From the NCBI RefSeq assembly GCF_003945595.2, contig NW_024103729.1:802950-866949 (forward strand): a DNA stretch of 64,000 bases, given 5' to 3'. Source of the DNA: Pipra filicauda. Lineage: Eukaryota; Chordata; Aves; Passeriformes; Pipridae. Position 1 is the first letter of the stretch. Each line of letters starts with the position of its first letter. Position numbers and translations under genes: made by a program. A model generated the notes under the pieces. It made no database searches and was not told the origin of the DNA. It saw only the letters and a list, made by a program, of their open reading frames with translations. Shown here piece after piece: positions 37,206-49,513 of the stretch.

Positions 37206-37849
37206 TGCCTTAGCCTGCCCTTGGTTTCTGCACTGCTGCTCACCTGCTTCCATGCAAAGGGACACAGTCCCAGTCAGCACCTGCCCCTTCCCAAATGGAG
37301 AAATCCAGCCAGCAGCTTAGACCTCCACTTCTCAGAATGTGGTCACACAGCACCAGGGCTACACAGACCATGTATTATGAATTCCTGCTCAGACCTGTTA
37401 TTAGAGACTTTCAGTAGTGAGGATTTAACAAGCTCCAGATGAAGCCCAGGTTCATCTTTCTCCTAATGCCATTTCTTGCTACAACATAGCCTTTCCCTTG
37501 GCCTGCCCACCACAGACACAAAAAAGAGCTGTGTCTAAAGTCTAAAGATTGTCATAAAACAATGAAAAAGCTTTCCCTAAAGTTATTATCTCACCTACTG
37601 CTTTCAGGGAATACTTTTCATTTTACCCTGAGTTATGCAAAATTGTAAATCAAAAGGATTAAATATTTATTTATATTTTTGCCTTGGATATAAGAAACCA
37701 AGACATATACAGTTAAAATCCTTTATTTCCAAAGCAAAACGTTCTACTTTCACAGGCAGTCACTTGGGGAAGATGACACTCCAGCAATGACAGTAAATAT
37801 TGCAATATTTTGACAGAATAGGAGCATTTTCCCAGAGTAGCCAAGTGGC
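37206..37849. other. GC-richer patch, then unassigned
   Basis: 37,206-37,520 is richer in C and G than its surroundings and has a 73-codon frame. It could be the degraded continuation of the neighbouring CR1 or unique sequence. No gene was recognised. Confidence 0.4.
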
Positions 37850-37990
37850 CATACGTGAGTAGCAGGGTGGTCACCTGGCACTGAAATGTGAAATGGAGAA
37901 AGATTCACATTCCAGTTCCTACTTCAGTCACCAAAAATTAATTTGAATCCAGGACTCTCACTTTTTACATATGTATCTTAACACCAGGAT
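37850..37990. mobile_element. Possible tRNA-derived SINE-like fossil
   Basis: The first half, 'ggtggtcacctggcactg' near 37,866 followed by 'gattcacattccagttcct', resembles the tRNA-like head ggttagggcactcacctggg...gttcaaatccc of old amniote repeats. The second half, 'tttgaatccaggactctcac' near 37,942 followed by 'atcttaacacc', resembles the same module inverted. This head-to-head layout is known from old amniote repeats, but similarity here is weak. Confidence 0.42.
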
Positions 37991-40900
37991 CCTTAGTTTT
38001 CTAAATAACACTTTTGTTCACCAAAACAGAGGTACCCCATTCTAGATCTCAGTAATATTGTGAAATTCCATCATGGACAGACAGTTCCTACCATATACCA
38101 GCTTATACATGAGATACTTACATTTGCTTTTCCTGGTTGGGTGTCTTAGTCTACTCAAGGGACTTCTAAAGAGTGATAAAGCAGTGGAGAAAAGAGGAGC
38201 AAATTATGTGATCCATGAGCAGTTTAGTCTTAGTTTTATTGATCATACTGAAAATCCAATTCTCTGGTAGCAAACTTTCTTTTAGAGTATAAAAGCGATG
38301 CAAAGAGGCTACTTCTGAAAGGTTATGTCATTAGCGAAGAAAAATTGAGAGTAATGAATTAACTCTAAATGCTGCAGCTTTAAACTACAGAACAGTACTT
38401 ACTGTGCACAGCACTGGTAGTTTAGTACATGTTCAATACTCCATTGCAGAAAAGACAGCTATGTAGCTACAACCCAAATTCTAGCTCTCAGCATTAGAAA
38501 ATACATAAGGTTTCACAAAAGACCTGATTCTATCTTTATACCTTCTCTGGAGCTCTCAAAAACAGCAGTAGGATTTGGAGCTCAAGGAAATTCAAAATAA
38601 GACTCCAAAGGAGAAAATAAGGCCATAAGAAAACTACAAAAAACTCTGGGTCCCTTCCTCTCAAGGTGGCTGTAGCTCTTAAATTGTTAATGAACGTGCT
38701 CATGAAGGAAATAACTACTTATAGACATGATTAAATACAGAACATAAGGTCAATCTTGAGTCTACCTAATATAATCTAACCTTAATGTTAAAAACATGGC
38801 ATATTTCTAATATCTTTGCGGAGGTGTTCAATAAAATACGATAACATTAAAAAAGAATGCTGTTTTGATTAGGTGTGACACAGGGATATTTTAAATCTTT
38901 TTTTGGCCCTTGCTTTGGTCCTTGTGATTTCCAAAAGGTGTATACGTTCAGGGTCATAGTAAAAGGAATGATTTATAGTCCAAATTCTTAATTTTCCAGT
39001 TCATTACCAAGTCCTCATTTAATTTAGTACCTTATTTTCCTCTGGCCAATGCTTTATCCTTAGTGCTTCCAATTTTATATAAGTATACCCACTGAACATT
39101 AGAAAGAAACAACCATGTTCAATCTTTCTGAAAAACAAATTATTACAAACAACCCACAGTTCCCTGATATATGAAAAGAAAAAACATGAAAAACACACTT
39201 GATATTCATTAATCCACTAGAAAAGCATATATCTTTTTATTCAGATAATTAAAATGACACATTTGAGGCTTTAAAGAATACTATATAATTTCAAAAACAA
39301 TAGGTGTATATTAACATGAAATTTTAAAAATACTTCAGCATATATTCCATTTTTTCTTTCTTAGATTAATATTTCAAATAGAAAGAATTATTTGTAGACT
39401 AACTGCTCATTTTCTGGAAACATTAGCTCTCTGGTAACATCATTATATCGCATTTAACCACAGGAATATATATTTCAAGTAAAAGGAACTGGTAAAAGAA
39501 ATTCAAATACCAGTTAGGAAAATGTGACCTCTGGTTAATTTCTTCAGCGCAGAGAGAGCTGTTTAATGATGATACTGGGCCAAGTAATGCTAGAAACAGG
39601 ATTATTATGAACCTAGTTATTCAACTACTTCATCTACTTCAATACCAACTACCAATGAACGTCACCACTGCCCTTAACAGCAACATTCTGGACTTTCATG
39701 ACATAGTGTAATGTGTGCACAGATGAAGAATGAACTCTATACTCCAGAGTCCTATTTACTCACAGATTTGCCTCCAAATCCATCTATAAATTAATATTAT
39801 GAGTCCTAAAATAATAATGATTTATAAGACCAGCTGCCTAAAAAATACTCAAGAAAAAGCCTTCAAAATGAATACATAAAAAGAAAAATATGTTCCAGAT
39901 GTTCAAATTGCTGTATCCTCTGATGAGAAAAAGGTAATTACTTTTAATGTTTTAATAGATATTTAAAAAAAAATAAAAAGAAAACAGGACACTAACAGAT
40001 TCAGCTGAACAAAAATAAGGTGGAAATATTGCTAGATTAACAGAAAAACAGCAGATAACTGAAAGTACTACACTGTTAATACCAGTGACAAATGTTTTGA
40101 GGTTAATGTGTAACTAACTAACACCATAATTTAAGGGGAAAAGGACACTAAAAATTAACAGGGGGAAACCCACAGAGCAAGTCTGTTGGAATCCTGTCTG
40201 TAAGTTGAAATCACAGCCCAATGTAAATTGTCCATCACAGCACTTGCTGTAGTCAACTACCTTAGCAAAATGTAGAGGATGACGCCTTTTCAAAGATGGC
40301 CAAGGAATTGCCAAATCCCATTCCTCTGGCTTGTTATTCTTTATGATGACTCATCATAGCCCAGGACTGAAAGAGAAGTTCCAAACCCCAGTTCCCCTGC
40401 AGAAATACCACGCAGAAACTGGCTCCCTTTTTTTCATTTATCCTTTGGAATTTCCAGCAAATTGCCTTTGCAAACCTCAGCTGTGGCTAATTTGCAGCAG
40501 TCAGAAGGGAAATTCACGTGCTGTGCTGGCTCCAAAATGTACCAAATTATATGCCATGACCAATACCTTGGGTTCCATCCAGAACCTGATGAAAACTGTA
40601 GGTAAAAAACACCAATCTAATATTTTCTCACTGCAGATATTAATGAACTAATGGAAATCCCCTGCACTACCTACAGAGGCTGAATGCCGGAATGATACAT
40701 TTTCTTTACAAATTGCATCACTGTAATCACATCCTAAGGGCAAACAGACCTGAAAAACCCTGCAGCAACGAGAACACTTCACACCCACTTACACATGATA
40801 CAAGACTTGCAGAAGGGCTCTGTTCAAGCCGCTGTGGCACAGCCCAGTGCAGTCTGTGAGCTGGAGCAGAACAGAGCCCAGCAGTGTCTGCACAGGGCAC

Positions 40901-42220
40901 CTTCCTGTCCCCTCTGTTCCTTCAGCCACGTACACACCAAATGAGCAGAACATACACACGGCATACTCACAACTCACACATGGAGTACACTAATTATCTC
41001 AAGAAAGCGAGAACTACTTCCCCTGATGTCATTTCAGAGAAAACTAACTCACAAAGGCAGATATTCAGTCAAATTCACCATCAAGCAGGGCAGCTGGCTA
41101 CCTGAAGCTAACAAAGGAGGAGGGTGGTGGTCAGTATTCATATTCTGTAATTTCTGATAAACAGCAATGTGTTTAACTTTTTCTCATCACAGGAATCTGC
41201 TTACCATACTGTCATTCCTGGACTTTCATTATTAAAAAAAAAGAAAAGTCTGAAAACTGGAACCAATAAAATCTTCAACAAATTTCCAACTGCTCTTAGT
41301 TATTATTATGCTTTTCTCCCTATGTCATCTACCCCACATCTTTTGACTAAAGAACTGTATCAAGAAGACATGACTATAACATGAATTAGCACGTGTAGAT
41401 ATAGACTGAGCTCTTTTCTACTGCTACTGTCCCACCAAACTAACAAAGCAAAATGATGACACTGTAGATTCATTGCCTAGGATGTAAAAATTAAACATTA
41501 CCCAGGGAATACCTACCTACCACAGCAAACTGTGTTCTGCTTGTTGCTAGCAAGAACACGTACAGAAAACTGATTTAGGGCAGCTTCATTTGCTGAAACA
41601 TCACTATTTTTCGGTTTTCCACAGACAGTTTCATACAGTTGAACTGAGGAATATACATATGTTTAAAATTCCTCCTGACTGAACAAAATTGGAAGACAGT
41701 CTCTGAAGCAATGTAATGTAACCTGTGCTAGAGCATGACAAATTAAAATATAACCAAACTTTTATTTCACATCAACTCTGTCTCTAGATGCTACTAAATT
41801 ATCATCATCACTAAACAGAAGTCTCAACTAACTATTATGGGACCCCCATCTGGGGCACTCTTCATCCTCCCAACCATTACACCTAAAAGTCAAAGCCAGT
41901 AAGAAGTTGAATAGTTCATGTCAGCTGCCAACAATTTCTTTTCTGCCTGTCCCCAGTAATGAACAACATTTGTTTTTCCTGATGTGACAGTGAATGACTC
42001 TCTGCTGTTTTCTTGTTTTTCATTAATCTCTGGCCTCTGTTTCTCATCACTAGGTACCAGCTTCTGCTTCCAGCTAACTACTCCATCAGCACATCTGTGT
42101 GAATTGATAGTTGAAGCAACATTCAGCATCTTCCCTTTCAAACCCTTTCTGTAGACATTACAGACTTTCTGCAACAGAGGAGTTGTATGAATTCACAGAG
42201 AGTGTATTTGACTGATTTTC
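37991..42220. other. No recognised gene
   Basis: About 4.2 kb, very AT-rich around 39.0-40.1 kb and GC-richer at 40,780-40,940. The minus-strand frame at 41,890-42,174 (94 codons) shows no known domain. Confidence 0.45.
40815..40879. repeat. Inverted repeat, 11-bp arms
   Basis: GGGCTCTGTTC at 40,815-40,825 is the exact reverse complement of GAACAGAGCCC at 40,869-40,879. The 43 bases between do not continue the stem cleanly. It lies in a locally GC-rich patch. Confidence 0.75.
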
Positions 42221-42250
42221 TTTTTTTGGGGGGGGGGGGTGGTGGGGAGG
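42221..42250. repeat. T7-G12 homopolymer junction and G-rich tract
   Basis: Seven T are followed by twelve consecutive G (42,228-42,239) and then TGGTGGGGAGG. Such a sequence could form a G-quadruplex on the plus strand. It is also a likely site of sequencing or assembly length error. Confidence 0.95.
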
Positions 42251-42392
42251 AAATATTTTTTAAAAATAGAAGCATTTTCCTGAAGTGAAAATGTACATAC
42301 GAATTACCATCTGATAGACATGTTTAGCTGGAAACTCTTAAACTGAATTCCTATGATGACAGAAGGGATGTTTGTTTTTAAAATAAATGTAT

Positions 42393-42560
42393 TTGAATCA
42401 TAGGATAATTTAGGTTTAAATGAGCACAAAATGTTATTTAGGCCTATCTCTGTTCAAAACATCAGTTTTGTCATGGCTTTGTTCTGCCAAGTTTTAAATA
42501 CCTCCAAGTTACACACCATGTTCCTTTGATATACATCTCCACAGCCTGCAGAGACTCATT
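42393..42560 (-). mobile_element. Old CR1 3'-end remnant, antisense
   Basis: The plus strand carries the complement of a CR1 3' end: 'tgaatcataggataatttag' near 42,394 (for gaatcataggataattcagg), 'ctgttcaaaacatcag' (for ctgctcaaagcaggg), 'tcatggctttgttctgccaa' and 'gttttaaatacctccaag' (for cagggctttgtccagccaagttttgaaaacctccaag), and 'acagcctgc' near 42,541. The terminal octamers are decayed. The right limit is approximate. Confidence 0.75.
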
Positions 42561-45500
42561 TTCTAAAGAGCTTTTCACAGACACCTCCAATAATTCAGTC
42601 GTGCCTGTGGTGTCAATGGAGCATCTCCATATATTATGGCACAACCCTCCTGATGCAGCTGAAAACCAAAATAGATCTTACTATGTGCAGAATAAAAATC
42701 TTATAAACATAAGGAGAAAAAGGTTTCAAGAGTCTCTCCTGATGCAATCTACATAAATTACAAAAGTAACCTCAGGCAAACCACCTCATTCACACCTTGC
42801 TATGCTTCCACTCTCTCCTAATCTACACCTTGAATAGAAAACAGAAACAAACCTTTAATCAATAAACCACCATGAACTCTGCTTTCACTGCAGGCAGTCA
42901 TAGAAAGAATTCAGATCTATCCTTCAAAAAATCAATGTGACTCCACTTGGACAAAATTCTTACATCGTCACAAGTGAGTACATAATGTCGATGACTTAAA
43001 AAGACCCATATTCTTCCTATATTCATATTCTCCCCATGTAAGAGAAACACTAAGAACAAATTTGGTCTAACATTTCAGTAGAGAAATATTGTCAGTTCAG
43101 TTTTCAGATTTGAAAGTAAAAATTTTTGTGACATGTTACTGAAGTGTATGTCTATAACAGCATCTTGGATACTACAGATATAGTTTCTAAGAAGAGAATC
43201 AAAAATGCTCAGCTTGTCATATTTTTATACTTTTGGGGTATATTAATGTGACTGATAGCACTATGAAACAGCTTCTTTTTTTTTTCCCCCTGAGCTGGAA
43301 CAGACCATTTGTATGTATTTATGATTGGCTCCATTCCAAAGCTGCTAAGGTTTTATGTTTCCTCTGTTACTACCATAGTTATGGTTTACAGGTCTGTTTG
43401 GTGAAACTTATGGAATTATTCTTTCCATATAGTGACAGTTGCTGTAATGCCAAGAAACATAGAAATTTCTATCCTCATTCATCATCATAACACTGATGAG
43501 CCCTGAACCACCTGATTCATACAGGATGTGACTGTTGCTTCTTCAGAGCTACCATTGTGCTTAAAAGTGCGCTCCATGCAGCATTGGTAGGTCACTGACC
43601 TGAGGGGTTCACACCCCAACCAGGATGAAACTATGCTATTAGAGGATTATATGGGAGGGTAGCAACAGATATATGCTTAGAAAATAAAGATGAAACAACT
43701 GGTGCATGAAGGTGAAGAAGAATGAAGATCACTTAAAAACCATTCAAATAAAATGTGCAGATCTTCCACTTCTGTGCAGATATAGGAAGAAACAGGGACA
43801 CATAAGGATAAGTTCAATAAAGCATTGGAAGCAGAGACTACATGATGAAAGAATAATGTAATCACGGAAAATATTCAAAGGAACAAGTGATCAGTCTGAA
43901 AGAATAGACACAGAAAGGCATTCTGTTTAGCAATCTGTGAAATGGGATTTGATAAAGCACACATAAGGAGATTGAAGTAGTTCATGAAAATGCAGTAATG
44001 AAATGAAAGGTTTCTTTTAGTACTGGAGTTTTTGTTTAGCAGACAGAAAGAATTGTCTTTTTGAGTTGTTTTGTGGTCAAAGCGAATCCAGGTACTGATG
44101 ATAGTTTGCAAAAGATCATACAAGTTTCTTCACAGTTCAGTAAATAAAAAATAAAGCAAATCTGTCAGTGGCAAAAAAGGAGAAAATCTGTAGACAAATC
44201 ACACCCCTGACCAGTAACATGAACTGTAAGAGGACTCAGATTCCATTTAGCAGGGAAAAAACCAAGAAAATATATTCTAGATGATGTAAAGAAAAGGATG
44301 GGAATCAAGTAAGTTTGATTCTAAAGCTTTTAAAATATAATAAAGGAATTTCAACTTGTGGTTTCAGTGCTCATAATTGCAATTTTCCTAATAAACTTGG
44401 CAGATCATTCTCTGCTTAGAGACATAAGAAAAAATTAAGTGGCTTTTGCTGGAAAGTGGTGAAAGAACAAGTGTGGCTGAACTTGGAAGCCTTCTGCTAG
44501 TGCATGTACAAAGCCACAAGCTGACATAGGGGAACTCCAGAAGGAACATCCACTGAGGTATTGAGCTATGTAATGGCAGACGTTTCATGTCAAGCAAAAC
44601 TTACAGCACATCTGGAATTAGATCTCTTAATCATATGATGGTTCTTAAAGTTGTTATAGCCAATACTGTATGCTTGCTAGTAGAGATAAAAATACTATTA
44701 TCAACATAAAGAAAAACTCCAACCGTAATGTTCACTCATTTTCTTGGAAAGAATAAGATGGATCAGATATAGAGGTCTCGTACCACTGAAACCACTATAC
44801 TCAAATATGTTCTATCCTAAAAAATCCAATTTATATAGCCCTTTGTATGCCCTTATTCATAGTTCATATACTCTACAATCCAGTCTGAATGATCTTTATT
44901 GAATAAATTTACACTTATACCATTCACCTATAACATTATCATTACAGTCTCAATGTTGTCGAGCATTAATCTTACAAGTATTATAAGTTTATTTCAACAA
45001 AAGCTGACTTTGCTAACACCACTAAAGAGGTTATATGTTTAAAAGTTATTTTCTGAAATGAGACACCTGTCCAGCCAAAAGTAGCACACCATGAAATTAA
45101 TTATTCTTACTCTGATAAACAGAAAAAAAACAAACTAAGAAGTGAAAAAGTGCAGCACTACATTCCTACAGGCCTAAAACATCATATATGTAAATAAGTT
45201 AAAATTCTATCATCCTCATCCTGTCATTGAACAGAAAAGAAATGAAGACAAATTATTCACAAAGTATGGTGCTATTTATCACTTTCTTGGCAGGTGTCTA
45301 TCAACAAGAAGTTCTTAATTGCCCATAATATTTTTGGAGTTATTCCATCTCGAGCACAAACTATTATCATTACTATTACTCCTAACCAAAATGAACAAAA
45401 AATATTATCCTTTAAACTTCTTCGTCTCACCACTTGGCAAGTAAGCTGGACCACACTGTTTGGAATCAGTGAAATACTGAATATCCCAACCTCCACTCTT

Positions 45501-46531
45501 GGCTTGAAGGAAGAAAATATTGATTTTCCAAAAGAGCAGAGGGAAGAGAGAGCAGAGAATTAACAAAAAATGTTACTCTGTTCCCTCTTCTACTGTCAGA
45601 AGTTGCATCCTATGTGCTGCAGGTAGAGATCGGAGTAAATTGCTCTTCCTCCTGCTCAAGCAACAGAAGTAGAAGTGGAATTATGATTCATTGGGTGACT
45701 CAAAGGAGTAACCTGGGCTGCTGGAGGTGCTGTTGGTTGGGGACAAATTACCCATTTACTCAGTGCTGTGCCTGGAGACATAATGGAATCTGTAAGTACT
45801 GCCCCTCAGTTTACCACATTCATTTTGTTGCTCCTGCTATGGAGGGGCAAAAAAGTCAGGTAGGCCTGAATCTGCAATGTGTAATAGCCAGACTCAAATT
45901 TATTCCCAGCACAAGAGGAAAAACAAAACAGAAGAAAAATCCACCTTGCTAAATGCACATCAAAGATAAAGTGTGAGTTTATATAATTAACTAAATTTTC
46001 CTGAATTTCTAAATGAATTAGAATTTACTGTTTAGCTAATGTATAGCAAGGATATATAGCACTTACAACAAATCATCGTACACCACAAAATCCTGGTAAA
46101 AAATAGCAACAACTTCACTTTGTTCCAAGGCATTCTCACAGTGGGTTTTAAAGTCAGCACCATGTGTACCCAGCAGCAGGTACCCAGAAAATAATGACTG
46201 ATGAGCACTGACTGGGTCAGGAAAAAGAAGCTTCCACACACAAGCACAGCCACTGCCCCTTCTCTTTCATTGTCAGAACTCACAGTAAACGTGTCTTCAA
46301 CATTTTCTAACATTTCTAATTTCTAAAGCAAGAAATAACAGATTTGCAACGTACACTGTAGCACACTCCCTATTCTCTAGGTTATCTGGCTTTGCTCAGT
46401 TTTGTCAGGCAGCATGAAAAAATTGTGACAAACTCCCAAATAAATAAATAATGTGTATCACAGAGGCTCTTTCTTCCTTTTTTTATCCAGCCATCGATAG
46501 GCATACACACTAGGAGGCTGTGTTACAGGGT
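42561..46531. other. No recognised gene
   Basis: About 4 kb. A 112-codon frame at 45,614-45,952 lies in a GC-richer patch and resembles no known protein. A tRNA-like pair of promoter boxes at 43,582-43,617 is described in the findings. Confidence 0.45.
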
Positions 46532-46570
46532 TTTAATTATTACTTTTATTATTTAATTATTACTTTTATT
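46532..46570. repeat. Short tandem duplication, period 20
   Basis: TTTAATTATTACTTTTATT occurs at 46,532-46,550 and identically at 46,552-46,570. Confidence 0.9.
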
Positions 46571-46757
46571 CTCTGTTCCTTTTGTATTGGTGGTGGTGGT
46601 CTTTGGGATTCTTGGACCAAGAGCAGACATAACAGAAGTAGCAGTAGAGATCATAACAAATGTTTAACTTGAGGTTAGTTCATTTTATGCACTAAGAAAA
46701 TACAATTTCTTCCTGGATTTTAGTCTAGCTTTAATTATCTTGATTAATTTGGCACTA

Positions 46758-46789
46758 ATGGTTTTTTAAAGTGGATGGTTTTTTAAAGT
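46758..46789. repeat. Short direct repeat, period 17
   Basis: ATGGTTTTTTAAAGT occurs at 46,758-46,772 and again at 46,775-46,789. Confidence 0.9.
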
Positions 46790-47687
46790 TTTTCTCACTC
46801 ATGTTATAGTTTTCTTCCATTAAAATAGTCCTTTACAGAACATGATGATTATGATGAGGTCTGCCTTTACTCCTGTATGTCTTGTTTTAGCAGAACATCT
46901 GAAGCAATTATTGTCTAAAGGCATAATAATCTAGAAGGACTTTTTCTATTTCAGCCATCTTAACTAGTTTTATTTTATTTAGTCATTATGTCTTCCATTC
47001 CTAAAGAATCACAGTTACTATAAAATTGGCAGCTCCAATAGCAAATTTATACAAAGCTTTATTTTCTCTCTCTCCTGCAATAACTGAATGTGGTTTTGAT
47101 GAGAAAGGTATTTCCACCAATACTGTCTATCAGAAAGCTTGATGTGCTTAATAGAATTCCTTGAATTACTACTGCAGGACTTAAATTTTAAATGGCTGAG
47201 GACCATTTTAATTTCAGTCTTTTAACTGTTTGTTATTTTTTTAAGGTACAGCAACAACCTCCCTATCAAGACTGTACTACAGGACAGCATAAGCTCTAGT
47301 TTTGTAGAATATGTAAATATACAGCTTGGTAACTTACCAGCAAATGGAGCTAACTACAGTGCTAAAGCTTACTTGAGTCATTTGATAGACATTTATGACT
47401 GCAGTGGGTTTTCAAGTAGGATGTGAATGCTTACTTTAGTCTTCAGCTCATCTAGTGTAGTATCCCCTCCGCCTTGACTCCATTTCCTTCCTGGTCCTGT
47501 CCATCTGTTCCATCTTGACATCTATAATTAAAGTAGTTAGATATAAACATTTTTTTTTCTATAAGGCTTTTATTGCTATTTCTGAGTGTGATTTGTGGTG
47601 TATTTCTTTACTGAGGAAGTCTATCTCCACATACAAAATTTTTGCAGCTATGAATAACCCAAGATCTCCCCTTGTAAGATTCCCCCA
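46790..47687. other. No recognised feature
   Basis: Unassigned. The words 'ctcatctagtgtagtatccc' near 47,447 hint at an antisense CR1 remnant, but no further landmarks follow. Confidence 0.4.
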
Positions 47688-47707
47688 ACACACACACACA
47701 CACACAC
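47688..47707. repeat. (AC)n microsatellite, 10 units
   Basis: A 20-base AC run followed by a short TC-rich stretch. Confidence 0.95.
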
Positions 47708-49442
47708 TCTCATTCTCTCTCACCTTACTGTTATGGTGCCTATTTATTTGTAGCTTGATTTGCTTTTATAAGACACATTGGAAACATGTCTCATCAAAAC
47801 CAACAGAGTATTAGTCTTTTATCCGTATCCCCTCTGTCACTTTTCATTAGAAAATTTCATCATTTAAGGATAAAAGAGAACTGCTTCAAACAGCTGAGGT
47901 TGTTTATAGCATTGTTATGTTGCTTTTGTCTGTTGCCTGTCTCATCCTAGGAACTGAAACCATTCATTCTCTCTGAATGTATGGGCAAGTTTGAGGCTTT
48001 TCACTTTGAGAACAACACTGGCTCATCACAGATCCACAGAACTTCTCCACTGATATGCCAGTCAATAAAGTGCTCAACAGCAGCTGCAATTCATTGAAAA
48101 TCTTTTGCCCTGTAGGCAATCCTTTGTGGAAGGGTGGACTTCATGTGATTTCCTGATAAACAACAATCTACATCAATGTCTCTGTGCTACAATTGAAATA
48201 TTTTCCTTTTGCTATCCATGACACACTGTGGTTGTGATTATTCTGTTGTCTCTCTTGCCATCTGTAAATGGGAGAGCAATGGTAATGTGGAAGGTTCCCA
48301 TTACTTAAATCCTAATAGTTAACAAAGCTGGAATTGATTATCCCACAGCTGAAAAGATTTTTCAGATGACATGCAATGTAAAGTATACACAATCTTTATA
48401 ATTATATAAGTGCAATATAGATGGACATCTCCACATATTTGAGTGTACATATAGCTGTAAGTATTACACAGAAGCAAAGAGCCCCAGGGGTTTCCTTTCC
48501 CAACTACCATTCTGAATACAAGGGCCTTAAACACACAAAAGGTGACCAGAAATGGAGCTGAGGAAGCAGAGTAAATGAGTGCAGATACACTGTGAGGGAA
48601 AGGGCATTTATCTGTTGTTCTTCAGACCAGTAAAACAGGCAAATATAATTTAAATGTGATCATTATTAAAATATGGCTTACAGCACCAGTATTAGTTCTT
48701 AACACTGTACATATTCCAAACCACACAAATGCAGAATTCATTTGAACAGAGGATTAACAAAAAAGTATTATAGAACCCTTTGCAATGCTTACAATTTGTC
48801 TAAATAAAGTAGAAGTCAGATATATTTTCCATTGCTTTATCTAAGCTTAGTTTTATCTGTTATTATCAATGTAATTCATTAAAAATATCATGAATACATG
48901 AATACCGACACAATATTTCATCTTTTTATTGCAACAGGCAGTGAAAGACACATTGGTCCTTTTCACTGAAGTCGTAATGAATAAATAACACTACTCCAAT
49001 ATAGAAAGAGTAATAAAGATGTAGAATGATGTCACATATTAAATCTATATTTTACTCTTTAGTCACACAGCATAAACTAAGCTAGTACATGCCTGTTCTT
49101 GTATTGTATTATACAGATATTACCAGGGTAGCTAAAAAGGTTTAGAAAAATCACAGTATTGCTACTTTGGACATAACCATTAAACACTATGGCTTTATTA
49201 CTACAGTTTAAAAGCCAGGCAATAGCCAGAATTCATTGTATTTGTTAGGAAGAAAGAGTCACTTCTCTGCGTTTTTGGTAACACAGTGGCGTTTGGTCAA
49301 ACAGCACTTGCTTCTGAAGTAAAATATATCAAATTGCTCTTTATATAGAGGGAGATAATACCTGGCACTTAATAAAAGACAAACAAAAAGAGCACAGGAG
49401 AGAGAGTGTAACTCAGCAGAGAGGAAGGACATAGATCAGGCC
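47708..49442. other. No recognised feature
   Basis: About 1.7 kb of AT-rich sequence without gene or repeat signature. Confidence 0.5.
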
Positions 49443-49513
49443 AAGGAGAAAATAAAAGTAGAAGGGGAAAAAAGAAAAGAAAAAAGAAACAAAAGAGAGA
49501 GCAAGAAAGAAAA
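49443..49513. repeat. Purine-rich tract
   Basis: About 70 bases made of A and G with only a few pyrimidines. A weaker purine bias begins near 49,375. Confidence 0.9.

Noticed and set aside
41890..42174. 94-codon minus-strand frame with a charged middle
   Set aside because: Looks somewhat protein-like, but no homologue is recognised and the length is unremarkable.
45614..45952. 112-codon cysteine-rich frame
   Set aside because: Cysteines are irregular, there is no signal peptide or known fold, and the length is chance-like.
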